Part shown: positions 26,014 through 34,951 of the stretch, piece after piece
Layout: each line of letters begins with the position of its first letter
Position numbering within the stretch: the stretch's first letter is position 1
From: Muribaculaceae bacterium
GTDB taxonomy: Bacteria; Bacteroidota; Bacteroidia; Bacteroidales; Muribaculaceae
DNA length: 48,316 nt
Direction: 5' to 3'
Assembly (NCBI GenBank): GCA_017477555.1
Contig: JAFUVK010000144.1
Span: forward strand, 1 to 48,316
Made by a program: the position numbers and the translations under genes
The notes under the pieces: generated by a model
What the model was told of the DNA's origin: nothing
Database searches by the model: none
The model's input: only the letters and a program-made list of their open reading frames with translations

Positions 26014-26075
26014 ACTGTCAGCGATGGTCGCGGCGACAACTAACAACTAAAAACTAACTACTAACAACTAAAATA

Positions 26076-27167
26076 ATGAGTAACCGCAGACAATTTTTGA
26101 AGAATATGGCGCTGGCCGGAGCTGCAGCCGCTACGGCAGCTTCGTTGCAGAGCATGCGCAGTGCCACCGATGCCGATGTGCGGCAAGCTGTTGCCACAGG
26201 CGATGCCAGCCATTTGCTTATCCAGGGCGAGGGCTTGCCCATCACGGGTACCTTCCTTGATGAGATTTCGCATGATATCCCCCACCAGAACTGGGGCCCC
26301 CGCGAGTGGGATCAAGACTTCCAGAACATGCGTGCCATAGGCATCGACACCGTCATCATGATTCGTTCGGGCTATCGCAAGTTCATCACCTATCCGTCGC
26401 CCTACCTGATGAAGAAAGGGTGCTACAAACCCTCAATCGACCTGCTCGAGCTCTTCTTGACCCTGGCCGACAAATACAAGATGAAGTTCTACTTTGGCCT
26501 CTATGACTCTGGACGCTACTGGGACACGGGCGACATGAGTTGGGAGGTTGAAGACAACAGGTATGTCATCGACGAGGTTTGGGAGCGCTACGGTAGCCGT
26601 CACAAGAGCTTCCAGGGTTGGTATATCAGTGGCGAGATCAGCCGTCGCACTCGTGGGGCAATCAAAGCCTTCCATGACTTGGGCAAGCAGTGTAAGGATG
26701 TGTCGGGTGGACTGCCCACGTTCATCTCGCCGTGGATCGACGGCAAGAAGGCCGTGGATGCCTCCAAGGGGAGTTTGACCAAGGAGGATGTGGTCTCGGT
26801 CGAGCAGCACGAGAAGGAGTGGAGCGAGATTTTCGATGGCATTCACGATGTGGTCGATGCCTGTGCTTTCCAGGATGGGCAGATTGATTACGACGAGCTT
26901 GATGCGTTCTTCACCGTCAACAAGCGCATGGCCGACAAGTTCGGCATGCAGTGCTGGACCAATGCCGAGTCGTTCGACCGCGACATGCCCATACGCTTCT
27001 TCCCCATCAAGTTCGACAAGTTGCGCATGAAGCTTGAGGCGGCCAAGCGTGCCGGTTATGACAAAGCCATTACCTTCGAGTTCAGCCACTTCATGAGTCC
27101 CCAGTCGGCCTACCTTCAGGCCGGTCACCTCTATGACCGCTACAAGGAGTACTTCGGAATCAAGTGA
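26076..27167 (+). CDS. Tat-exported DUF4434-like TIM-barrel protein
   Basis: 363 residues. The N-terminus SNRRQFLKNMALAG is a twin-arginine (Tat) export signal. The remainder resembles DUF4434, a glycoside-hydrolase-like TIM-barrel family: GITGTFLDEISHDIPHQNWG region, then FQNMRAIGIDTVIMIRSGYR, KFYFGLYDSGRYW, FQGWYISGEIS and QCWTNAESFDRDMP, each matching a strand/loop of a barrel with acidic residues at strand ends. Tat export means folding in the cytoplasm, possibly because of a cofactor, and suggests action in the periplasm. It follows the FAD enzyme and precedes the sugar transporter. Family call moderately sure; reaction unknown. Confidence 0.7.
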   Translation: MSNRRQFLKNMALAGAAAATAASLQSMRSATDADVRQAVATGDASHLLIQGEGLPITGTFLDEISHDIPHQNWGPREWDQDFQNMRAIGIDTVIMIRSGYRKFITYPSPYLMKKGCYKPSIDLLELFLTLADKYKMKFYFGLYDSGRYWDTGDMSWEVEDNRYVIDEVWERYGSRHKSFQGWYISGEISRRTRGAIKAFHDLGKQCKDVSGGLPTFISPWIDGKKAVDASKGSLTKEDVVSVEQHEKEWSEIFDGIHDVVDACAFQDGQIDYDELDAFFTVNKRMADKFGMQCWTNAESFDRDMPIRFFPIKFDKLRMKLEAAKRAGYDKAITFEFSHFMSPQSAYLQAGHLYDRYKEYFGIK

Positions 27168-27193
27168 ATAATGCTCAAGGCCTTCGATTTATA

Positions 27194-27231
27194 GTTAAAA
27201 GTTCATGGTTAAAAGTTCATGGTTAAAAGTT
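27194..27231. repeat. Tandem 14-bp repeat in intergenic leader
   Basis: GTTAAAAGTTCATG is repeated twice and followed by a partial third copy. The 132-bp gap between the DUF4434 gene and the MFS gene consists largely of this and the CTCCTTAA array. Unit number could vary between strains by slippage. Confidence 0.75.
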
Positions 27232-27256
27232 GTCATCGACGAGAGTAATGGCTCTA

Positions 27257-27288
27257 CTCCTTAACTCCTTAACTTCTTAACTCCTTAA
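27257..27288. repeat. Tandem 8-bp CTCCTTAA array upstream of the MFS gene
   Basis: Four units (CTCCTTAA, CTCCTTAA, CTTCTTAA, CTCCTTAA) end 11 bases before the ATG at 27300. Similar ACT(T/C)CTTAA words appear before the GH20 gene (45210-45265). The tract makes an unstructured AT-rich leader, which may favour ribosome access in a phylum that rarely uses Shine-Dalgarno pairing. Confidence 0.75.
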
Positions 27289-27299
27289 CTACTTGCATA

Positions 27300-28700
27300 A
27301 TGAAAGATTACCATATAGGATATGTGATATTTCTGGCTCTGGTGGCTGCCGGCGGTGGCTTTCTCTTCGGCTACGATACTGCCGTCATCAGTGGTACCAT
27401 CGGCCAGGTGACCCAGCTCTATGGATTGGATGTGCTGCAGCAGGGCTGGTATGTGGGTTGCGCCCTGGTCGGTTCTATCCTGGGTGTGGCCGCTGCGGGC
27501 ACCTTGAGCGACCGTCTGGGTCGCAAGACCGCCATGATTGTTGCGGCCACGATGTTCACCCTCTCGGCCATTGGATGCGCATTGTGCAACACGTTCGACC
27601 AGCTGGTTATCTACCGCATCATTGGTGGGGTGGGTATCGGCGTGGCCAGCATCGTCTGTCCGATGTACATCAGCGAGATAGCCATCACACAGTTCCGTGG
27701 CCGCTTGGTGTCGACCTATCAGCTAGCCATTACCATTGGTTTTGTCGCCGCCTATCTGGCCAACTATCTGTTGTTGCAGTGGTCGCATGGTGTGGGTGAG
27801 GGCTCGGGACTGTGGCACAAGGTCATGGTTGCCGAGGTCTACCGTGGCATGCTGGGCCTGGAGACGGTGCCGGCATTGCTGTTCTTCATCGTCATCTTCC
27901 TGCTCCCCGAGAGCCCGCGCTGGCTCATCGTGCGTGGACAGATCGACCGTGCCAAGCGCATCTTCGGACGCATCTACACTCGTGAGGCTGATGCCGGCCG
28001 TCAGGTCGATGAGGTGGCCCGCAGCGCCCGCAGCGAGGAAAAGAGCGATGTGCGCTACCTCTTCAGCCCGGGCATACGCACTGCTCTGATTGCTGGTGTG
28101 TGCATCGCCATCCTGGGACAGTTCATGGGCGTGAATGCCGTGCTCTACTATGGACCCAAAATCTTTGAGGATGCCGGATTGTCGAGCGGCGACTCATTGT
28201 TCTACCAGGTGCTCGTGGGCATGGTCAACATGCTCACCACTGTGCTTGCCTTGCTCATCATCGACAAGGTGGGCCGTAAGCAGCTGGTCTACTATGGTGT
28301 CACGGGCATGATTGTCTCACTGGTGCTCATTGCCATCTATTTCAGCTATGGCGAGTCGTTGGGCTGGTCTAGCATTGTGATGCTGGTGTTCTTCTTGCTC
28401 TACGTCTTTTTCACTGCGGTGTCCATCAGCGCGGTGGTGTGGGTGTTGCTCAGCGAGATGTATCCCACCCGCGTGCGTGGCCTGGCCATGTCCATAGCCG
28501 GCTTTGCCCTATGGATTGGCACCTATCTGGTGAGCCAGCTCACCCCATGGCTGTTGGCTAATGCCACTCCCACCGGCACGTTTATCATCTTTGCTGTAAT
28601 GTGCTTGCCCTATCTCTTCATCATGTGGCGTTACATCCCCGAGACGGCCGGACGCTCGCTTGAAGAAATCGAGCGCCACTGGACGAAGCGTAATGCATGA
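27300..28700 (+). CDS. MFS sugar:proton symporter (sugar porter family)
   Basis: 466 residues, 12 predicted membrane helices, with all main sugar-porter signatures: GGGFLFGYDTAVISG in helix 1, SDRLGRKTAM after helix 2, LPESPRWL after helix 6, QFMGVNAVLYYGPKIFEDAG in helix 7 and PETAGRSLEEIERHW at the end. It belongs with XylE/GalP-type symporters that import a monosaccharide across the inner membrane using the proton gradient. Its place before the AGE epimerase suggests the two handle the same sugar (for example ManNAc, GlcNAc or a neutral hexose). The substrate cannot be read from the sequence. Confidence 0.93.
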   Translation: MKDYHIGYVIFLALVAAGGGFLFGYDTAVISGTIGQVTQLYGLDVLQQGWYVGCALVGSILGVAAAGTLSDRLGRKTAMIVAATMFTLSAIGCALCNTFDQLVIYRIIGGVGIGVASIVCPMYISEIAITQFRGRLVSTYQLAITIGFVAAYLANYLLLQWSHGVGEGSGLWHKVMVAEVYRGMLGLETVPALLFFIVIFLLPESPRWLIVRGQIDRAKRIFGRIYTREADAGRQVDEVARSARSEEKSDVRYLFSPGIRTALIAGVCIAILGQFMGVNAVLYYGPKIFEDAGLSSGDSLFYQVLVGMVNMLTTVLALLIIDKVGRKQLVYYGVTGMIVSLVLIAIYFSYGESLGWSSIVMLVFFLLYVFFTAVSISAVVWVLLSEMYPTRVRGLAMSIAGFALWIGTYLVSQLTPWLLANATPTGTFIIFAVMCLPYLFIMWRYIPETAGRSLEEIERHWTKRNA

Positions 28701-28781
28701 TGCACAATGCTTGCAGCTGTCACAATCAGGTAACGGCTTTACTACTTCGCTACTTTATACTACACTACTACACAAAACAAT

Positions 28782-29963
28782 ATGATTGATTTTAAACAAC
28801 TTTCCGAGCAATACAAGCACGAATTGCTTGACTCGGTCATCCCATTCTGGATTGAGAAGTCGCAGGACCGCGAGTATGGGGGATATTTCACCTGCCTCGA
28901 ACGCGATGGGTCGGTTTTCGATACCGACAAGTTCGTCTGGATGCAGGGCCGAGAGGTGTGGATGCTTTCGATGCTCTACAACAAGGTCGAACATCGCCAG
29001 CAGTGGCTCGATGCCGCCGTCCAGGGTGCCGAGTTCATGCGCCGGTATGCCCATGACGGCCAGCTCAACTGGTACTTTTCGCTCACACGCGAGGGACAAC
29101 CGTTGGTCGAACCTTACAACATCTTCTCCTATACCTTTGCCACTATGGCCTTTGGTCAGCTGGCCATCGCTACAGGCAACGAAGAGTATGCCCGCATCGC
29201 CCGCGACACGTTCGACATCATTCTGAGCCGCGTCGATAATCCCAAGGGGCGGTGGAACAAGGCACATCCTGGCACACGCCCGATGAAGAATTTCGCCTTG
29301 CCCATGATTTTGTGCAACCTGGCATTGGAGATTGAGCCGCTGCTCGACCCGGCCTTCTTGCAGCAGTGCATCGACACTTGCATCCACGAGGTGATGGATG
29401 TCTTTGTCCGCCCCGAGTTGGGTGGGCTGGTGGTAGAGAACGTGGCACTCGACGGGTCGCTGGTCGACACCATGGACGGGCGTCACATGAATCCCGGGCA
29501 TGCCATCGAGGCCATGTGGTTCATCATGGACTTGGGCAAGCGACTGAACCGCCCCGACCTGATCGAGCGTGCCAAGGACACCGCCCTGCGTATGGCCGAT
29601 TATGGCTGGGACAGCGAGTTTGGAGGCATCTTCTACTTCATGGACCGCTTGGGCCGTCCCACACAGGAACTGGAGTGGGACCAGAAGCTTTGGTGGGTAC
29701 ACATCGAGACACTCATCGCCATGATCAAGGGCTACAGCCTCACTGGCGACCCTCGCTGCCTCGAGTGGTTCGAGCGCGTGCATGACTATGTGTGGTCACA
29801 CTTCCGCGACCCCGAGTGGCCCGAGTGGTTTGGCTACCTTAACCGCCGTGGCGAGGTGCTGCTCACGCTCAAGGGCGGCAAGTGGAAGGGATGCTTCCAT
29901 GTGCCGCGCGGCCTGTACCAGTGCTGGCAGGTGCTTGAGCAGCTGGCTGCTAATAGACCTTAG
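28782..29963 (+). CDS. AGE-family sugar epimerase (N-acylglucosamine 2-epimerase type)
   Basis: 393 residues, normal for the (alpha/alpha)6-barrel AGE family. Characteristic segments are REVWMLSMLYNKVE, MNPGHAIEAMWFIMDLGKR (His of the barrel centre), GGIFYFMDRLGRPT, KLWWVHIETLIAM and the C-terminal GCFHVPRGLYQCW, carrying the histidines used for proton transfer at C2. No export signal, so it is cytoplasmic. Members convert ManNAc and GlcNAc, mannose and glucose, or cellobiose; size and motifs fit the N-acyl-glucosamine 2-epimerase annotation, but substrate is uncertain. It follows the MFS transporter by 81 bp and precedes SusC. Confidence 0.87.
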   Translation: MIDFKQLSEQYKHELLDSVIPFWIEKSQDREYGGYFTCLERDGSVFDTDKFVWMQGREVWMLSMLYNKVEHRQQWLDAAVQGAEFMRRYAHDGQLNWYFSLTREGQPLVEPYNIFSYTFATMAFGQLAIATGNEEYARIARDTFDIILSRVDNPKGRWNKAHPGTRPMKNFALPMILCNLALEIEPLLDPAFLQQCIDTCIHEVMDVFVRPELGGLVVENVALDGSLVDTMDGRHMNPGHAIEAMWFIMDLGKRLNRPDLIERAKDTALRMADYGWDSEFGGIFYFMDRLGRPTQELEWDQKLWWVHIETLIAMIKGYSLTGDPRCLEWFERVHDYVWSHFRDPEWPEWFGYLNRRGEVLLTLKGGKWKGCFHVPRGLYQCWQVLEQLAANRP

Positions 29964-29978
29964 ACCTTGGTCGTAAAA

Positions 29979-30027
29979 TCGAACACTCGAATGCTCGAAC
30001 ACTCGAATGCTCGAAAACTCGAAACTC
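29979..30027. repeat. Tandem TCGAA-rich repeat upstream of SusC
   Basis: Units of 8 and 16 bases (TCGAACAC, TCGAATGC alternating) repeat about six times and then grade into ACTCATAACTCATAAC. A related run (CTCGAATGCTCGATGGCTCG) lies before the DUF5009 gene near 43583-43602. It fills the 109-bp gap before the SusC start. No promoter is recognisable here, so SusC is likely read from upstream. Confidence 0.75.
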
Positions 30028-30072
30028 ATAACTCATAACAGAAACATTAATCACACAATAAACAGATTCCTT

Positions 30073-33000
30073 ATGAAACACACTGTTACACATGCAGTTC
30101 GAGACAATGTGAGCCGGCTATTGCTGCTCATGTTGCTGGCTGTGCTGCCCCTGCTGGGGTGGGCGCAGCAGATGGTGAGAGGAGTCGTCACCGATAAGAC
30201 TGGCGACCCGCTCATCGGTGTGTCGGTGCTGGTCAAGGGCACGCCCACGGGCGTGACCACCGACATCGACGGAAACTATGCCATTGCAGCTCGCACAGGG
30301 CAGACGCTCGTGTTCAGCTATGTGGGCATGACCACACAGGAGGTCAAGGTGGGACAGTCCTCGACACTCGACATCGTCATGCAAGACAATGCCATGAATC
30401 TCGACGACGTGGTCGTGGTGGGCTATGGCAAGCAAAAGAAGTCGTCCATCACCGGAGCCGTCTCGGCCATCAAGGGCGATGAGCTGCTGGTGACACCGTC
30501 GACCAACATCACCCAAATCCTGGGTGGCCGTGTCGCCGGTATCTCATCGGTGCAGACCTCGGGTGAGCCAGGGCAGGATCAGGCTTCGCTGCGCATACGT
30601 GGCTCCATCAACTCGGTGACCTACATCGTCGATGGCATCCCCCGCAGCATCAACGAGGTGGACCCTAACGACATCGAGAGTGTGTCGGTGCTCAAGGACG
30701 CCAGTGCAACGGCCGTCTACGGACTCAAGTCGAGCGGTGGTGTCATCATTGTCACCACCAAGAAAGGCGCAAAGCGTTCGCCCACCATCACCTACGACGG
30801 ACAGATAGGAGGATCGTACAATGCCAACTTCCCCAAGTTTATGAACGCAAAGGAGTTTATGAACTACTACAACATGGCCGACCTGATGGACCAGATGGCG
30901 CGTGGTGTGATTACCGACCGCACGCAGTATGTGCCGCGCTATCCGCAGAGCATGATTGACCAGATTGGCAATGGCGATGCTAGCGACGGATATGACGATG
31001 TCAACTACATCGACAAGGTCTTTGGCACCGGTACCAACACCAAGCACACTCTGTCGATGCAGGGTGGTAACGACCGCACTACCTATTATGGCTCGCTGGG
31101 CTACATGGGCCAGAAGGGCAATATCGACAACTTCACCTACGACCGCTACTCGATGCGCCTCAATCTTGAGTCAAAGATTGGCAAGTACTGGACACTGTCG
31201 ATGGGTGCCAGCGGATATGTGGCCGACACCAAGACCCCTGGCTTCCTCTCGGGTGGTGCCGACAATGGCTCCTATGAGGTAGGCTACCTGAGCATCGCCC
31301 ACCAGGCTATCGCCATGCACCCCTATCTGGCTGAGCGGTATAATGGCCTGTACACCGGCATCATCTCGGCCAACGGTAGCTCGCCCAACAGCCCTCTGGC
31401 CGCCATCTACGAGAGTGGGTACAAGAAGACCCATGCCATGAGCTTGAGCACCAATGTGTCGTTGCGCTTCGATGTGCCATGGGTAGAGGGACTCAGTGCC
31501 AAATTCACCGGGGCCTACGACTACAGCAACTCGCGCAACAAGAACCTGGACGAGCCCTTTGAGGTCGCGAACTACAACGCCAGCCAGCGTACCTTCACCA
31601 CCACAACCGGTGCCAAGGGCACCAGCATCCGGGTGGGGCAGGGCATGAACAACTACACCCAGCTGCTGGCCGACCTGCAGCTCAACTACGACCGCACCTT
31701 CGGCGACCACACCCTGGGGCTGCTGGCACTGATGGAGGTGCGTGACAACAAGAGCGACGGCATGAGTGCCTACGCCAAGGACCTCAACTTCACCGGCCTG
31801 CCCGAGCTGAACTATGGCACGATGGATGCTATAGGCGGCTGGAGCGATCACTCGCGTGTGGCGGGCTTCGTCTTCCGTGGACAGTATAACTACGCCGACC
31901 GCTATTATGCCGAGTTCAGCGGACGCTATGACGGCTCCTACAAGTTCTCGGGCAATGTCAGCGGCAAGCGCTGGTCGTTCTTCCCCAGCGCGTCGTTGGC
32001 CTGGCGCATCAGCAAGGAGGCATTCATGGAGTCGACCAATAGTTGGCTCAGCGACCTCAAGTTGCGCGTGAGCTACGGTGTGACGGGCGATGACTCGGGC
32101 AGCGACGCCTACGCCTTCCTCAGCACCTATGCCTTCGGCAACAAGGTGGCTACCAACGAGGCTCTGGTCAACTCGGTCTATCTGGCTTATATTGCCAACC
32201 CCGACCTGACCTGGCAGAAGACCAACTCGCTCAACTACGGTTTCGACGCACAACTGTGGGGTGGCAAGCTGGGTATCGAGGTCGACGCCTTCTACAACTA
32301 CACCCACGACATGCTCATGTCGATGGGCGGTGACTATCCCTCGTCGATGGGCGGATTCTACAAGACCTATGCCAACTATGGCAAAATGGATGCCAAGGGC
32401 ATCGACCTGCTGCTCTCGCACCGCAACCATTTCACGGCTGGTGGAAAAACCTTCAACTATGGCATCACGGGCAACATCTCGTGGGCCAAGAACCGCTGGT
32501 TGCGCTATCCCGATGCGCCCAACACCCCTGAGTGGGCCAAGGTCACGGGCACGAGCGTCAACGCCTTCTATGGATGGGTGGCCGACGGCCTCTATCGCTC
32601 AGAGGAAGAGATTGACAACTCGGCCTGGTTCGGCACACGGCCCAACGTGGGCGACATCCGCTATGTCGACCTCAATGGCGATGGCAAGATTGACTATCAG
32701 GATCGTGGACGCATCGGGCGCGACTCGCGTCCCGAGGTCACCTTCGGCCTAGGCCTGAGCGCCGACTGGAACGGCTTTGACCTCAACGCGCAGTTCACTG
32801 GCGGTGCCAAGTTCGACGTGTCGATGACCGGTACCTACTACAACGGCTACGACGACAACACCATCTGGACCCAGACTTTCAAGGAGCAGGGCAACTCGCC
32901 GTTGTTCTTGGTTACCAATGCCTGGAACATCGACAACCCCAATGGCACCATGCCGCGACTCACCGCCGGCAACACCGGCCACGGTGGCGACAATGGCCTG

Positions 33001-33246
33001 GCATCGACCTTCTGGTTCCGCAAGGGCGACTACATCCGCCTCAAGTCGTTGCAGCTGGGCTACACCCTGCCACGTGCGCTGACCATGCGCATCGGCATTG
33101 AGAAAATCCGCATCTATGCCCAGGGCAGCAATCTGTTCACCATCGATGACCTTCCGGCAGGATTCGACCCCGAGTCACCGCAGGTCAACAATGGCTACTA
33201 TCCGCAGCAGCGCACCCTCATGGGAGGTCTAACTATCACATTCTAA
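30073..33246 (+). CDS. SusC/RagA-family TonB-dependent outer-membrane transporter
   Basis: 1057 residues from the ATG at 30073; an upstream in-frame ATG at 30007 lies in the repeat tract and would spoil the signal peptide. Signal peptide 1-32 (ending LGWAQ), a carboxypeptidase-regulatory-like domain (about 36-115, GVVTDKTGDPLIGVSVLVKG), the SusC signature near VVVVGYGKQKKSSITGAVS, the TonB plug (about 120-235, LRIRGSINSVTYIVDGIP) and a beta-barrel ending in GGLTITF with a C-terminal Phe. It imports oligosaccharides across the outer membrane with its SusD lid, powered by TonB. SusD starts 13 bp downstream. No extra anti-sigma-interaction domain is visible, which agrees with control by the ROK repressor rather than an ECF sigma system. 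Confidence 0.96.
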   Translation: MKHTVTHAVRDNVSRLLLLMLLAVLPLLGWAQQMVRGVVTDKTGDPLIGVSVLVKGTPTGVTTDIDGNYAIAARTGQTLVFSYVGMTTQEVKVGQSSTLDIVMQDNAMNLDDVVVVGYGKQKKSSITGAVSAIKGDELLVTPSTNITQILGGRVAGISSVQTSGEPGQDQASLRIRGSINSVTYIVDGIPRSINEVDPNDIESVSVLKDASATAVYGLKSSGGVIIVTTKKGAKRSPTITYDGQIGGSYNANFPKFMNAKEFMNYYNMADLMDQMARGVITDRTQYVPRYPQSMIDQIGNGDASDGYDDVNYIDKVFGTGTNTKHTLSMQGGNDRTTYYGSLGYMGQKGNIDNFTYDRYSMRLNLESKIGKYWTLSMGASGYVADTKTPGFLSGGADNGSYEVGYLSIAHQAIAMHPYLAERYNGLYTGIISANGSSPNSPLAAIYESGYKKTHAMSLSTNVSLRFDVPWVEGLSAKFTGAYDYSNSRNKNLDEPFEVANYNASQRTFTTTTGAKGTSIRVGQGMNNYTQLLADLQLNYDRTFGDHTLGLLALMEVRDNKSDGMSAYAKDLNFTGLPELNYGTMDAIGGWSDHSRVAGFVFRGQYNYADRYYAEFSGRYDGSYKFSGNVSGKRWSFFPSASLAWRISKEAFMESTNSWLSDLKLRVSYGVTGDDSGSDAYAFLSTYAFGNKVATNEALVNSVYLAYIANPDLTWQKTNSLNYGFDAQLWGGKLGIEVDAFYNYTHDMLMSMGGDYPSSMGGFYKTYANYGKMDAKGIDLLLSHRNHFTAGGKTFNYGITGNISWAKNRWLRYPDAPNTPEWAKVTGTSVNAFYGWVADGLYRSEEEIDNSAWFGTRPNVGDIRYVDLNGDGKIDYQDRGRIGRDSRPEVTFGLGLSADWNGFDLNAQFTGGAKFDVSMTGTYYNGYDDNTIWTQTFKEQGNSPLFLVTNAWNIDNPNGTMPRLTAGNTGHGGDNGLASTFWFRKGDYIRLKSLQLGYTLPRALTMRIGIEKIRIYAQGSNLFTIDDLPAGFDPESPQVNNGYYPQQRTLMGGLTITF

Positions 33247-33259
33247 TCACCGCACAGTC

Positions 33260-34921
33260 ATGAAAACAAGATATCTAGCAATGATGACCCTGGCCTGCGC
33301 CATGATGGGGCTGGGCTCGTGCAACGACTATCTGGACCTCGAGCCTACCAACTCGGTGAGCGATAAGCTCATCTGGACCAGCAAGGCCAATGCACAACTG
33401 GTGGTCAACAACATGTATGAGGACATTGCCTATCTGGGCAACTACAACAGCGGCGAGTGCCTGGCAGGCATGACCGAGGCACTGACCGATGAGTTCAAGT
33501 ATGGCGACATGACCTACAACTCGCTCTGCTACATCCCCAGCGAGTTTGCCTACGGCGGAACAGCCACGCTCACCACGAGCTATGTGTCGACCTATCTGGG
33601 CAGCTGGTCGACGATGTATCGTTACATCGCCCGTGCCAATCAGGGCATTTCCAACCTGCACAAGTATGCCACATTCAATCAGCAGGATCGCGACGAAGTA
33701 GAGGCCGAGTTGCGCTTCTTCAGGGCGTTCTACTATGCCGAGTTGGCCAAGAAGTACCATAGCGTGGTGCTCTACGACGAGGACATGGACAAGTATCAGA
33801 AGGACACCCCGCTCACGCCCGAAAGCGAGGTCTATGAGTTCATCTATCAGGACCTCAAGTTTGCCGCTGAGCATCTGCCTGTGAGTCTGGTGCCCAACGG
33901 ACGCCTCACCAGCGGTGCGGCCTATGCTTTCCTCTCGCGCGTCATGCTCTATGCCGAGCGATGGCAAGATGCCCATGATGCGGCACTCAAGGTCATGTCG
34001 ATGGGCTATGAGATGCCCGCCGACCTCGACACGCCGTTCACACCGGGCGGGCAGGGGGCCATCTTGCAGTACTGCTACAACAAGGAGAGCATCACCCACT
34101 CGTTTGACAACTACTATGCTCCCGGTGGCGACAAGAACACCCAGCACAATAGCATCGACGGTGGCTATGGCACACCCACCCAGGAGATGGTCGAGAGCTT
34201 TGAGCTCAAGACTGGTGGCAAGCCCAACTGGGAGGCATGGCATGATGCCGACGGCGTGACGGGAACCCCGCCCTACGAGCAGCTTGAGCCGCGCTTTGCC
34301 TTCACCATCCTCTATAATGGGGCTGAGTGGAAAGGACGCACCATCGAGCCGTTTGTTGGAGGTGCCGACGGTTATGCCCAGTGGAAGGTCGAGACTAAGC
34401 CGGCCGGACGCACGACCACGGGCTACTATTTGCGCAAGCTCGTCGACGAGAACCATGACTTCAGTGTCGACCAGCGATGCACCAAGCCCTGGACGGCCAT
34501 CCGATATGCCGAGGTGCTGCTCAACTATGCCGAGGCGTGCTATCGCCTGAACAAGCCCGAGCAGGCACTCGACGCACTCAACCAGGTGCGCACCCGTCCT
34601 GCAGTGGGACTGCCGCGGCTCAATGGCTTGAGTGGTAGCGACCTGATGGCAGCCATCCGCCAGGAACGCAAGGTGGAGCTGGCCTTCGAGGGACAGTACT
34701 ATTGGGACATGCGCCGCTGGCGACTGGCCGAGAGCGCATTCAGCAATTATCGCGTACACGGATTCCGCATCGAGAAGAAAGCCGACGGCACATTCACCTA
34801 CTACTATGTGGAGTGTGACACCGAAGACCGCCACTTCCCAGCCAAGATGTACACCACTCCGCTGCCCGAGAGCGAACTCTCGAGCAACAAGAGCGTCCAG
34901 CAATTCCCGGAGTGGAACTAA
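33260..34921 (+). CDS. SusD/RagB-family surface glycan-binding lipoprotein
   Basis: 553 residues. Lipoprotein signal with Cys21 (MGLGSCNDYLDLEPT), the classical SusD opening. Tetratricopeptide-like helices follow (about 80-230, FFRAFYYAELAKKYH), then the variable ligand-binding part, and the family C-terminus (RYAEVLLNYAEACYRLN, RQERKVELAFEGQYYWDMRR, and a tail with TTPLPESELSSNKSVQQFPEW). It forms the lid of the SusC barrel and binds the target glycan outside the cell. Co-transcribed with SusC (13-bp gap) and with the DUF5018 lipoprotein 30 bp later. The ligand is not predictable by eye. Confidence 0.96.
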   Translation: MKTRYLAMMTLACAMMGLGSCNDYLDLEPTNSVSDKLIWTSKANAQLVVNNMYEDIAYLGNYNSGECLAGMTEALTDEFKYGDMTYNSLCYIPSEFAYGGTATLTTSYVSTYLGSWSTMYRYIARANQGISNLHKYATFNQQDRDEVEAELRFFRAFYYAELAKKYHSVVLYDEDMDKYQKDTPLTPESEVYEFIYQDLKFAAEHLPVSLVPNGRLTSGAAYAFLSRVMLYAERWQDAHDAALKVMSMGYEMPADLDTPFTPGGQGAILQYCYNKESITHSFDNYYAPGGDKNTQHNSIDGGYGTPTQEMVESFELKTGGKPNWEAWHDADGVTGTPPYEQLEPRFAFTILYNGAEWKGRTIEPFVGGADGYAQWKVETKPAGRTTTGYYLRKLVDENHDFSVDQRCTKPWTAIRYAEVLLNYAEACYRLNKPEQALDALNQVRTRPAVGLPRLNGLSGSDLMAAIRQERKVELAFEGQYYWDMRRWRLAESAFSNYRVHGFRIEKKADGTFTYYYVECDTEDRHFPAKMYTTPLPESELSSNKSVQQFPEWN

Positions 34922-34951
34922 GCGTCTCACACACTAAAAACACTTAACGAC

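Noticed and set aside
28782-29963. Naming the AGE-family gene as a sialic-acid nanE
   Set aside because: No sialidase, NanA/NanL aldolase or esterase is nearby, so the sialic-acid pathway is not supported; only the family was recorded.
29979-30027. Possible CRISPR-like array
   Set aside because: Units of 8-16 bases without spacers are a simple tandem repeat; no cas genes are present.
31171-32430. Long minus-strand open frame opposite the SusC gene
   Set aside because: Same reason: low-complexity Val/Gly/His-rich translation opposite a certain TonB-dependent receptor.
33275-34930. Long open frame on the minus strand opposite the SusD gene (about 550 codons)
   Set aside because: It is an antisense shadow of a GC-rich gene: no signal, no recognisable domain, biased composition, and it runs fully opposite a certain SusD.
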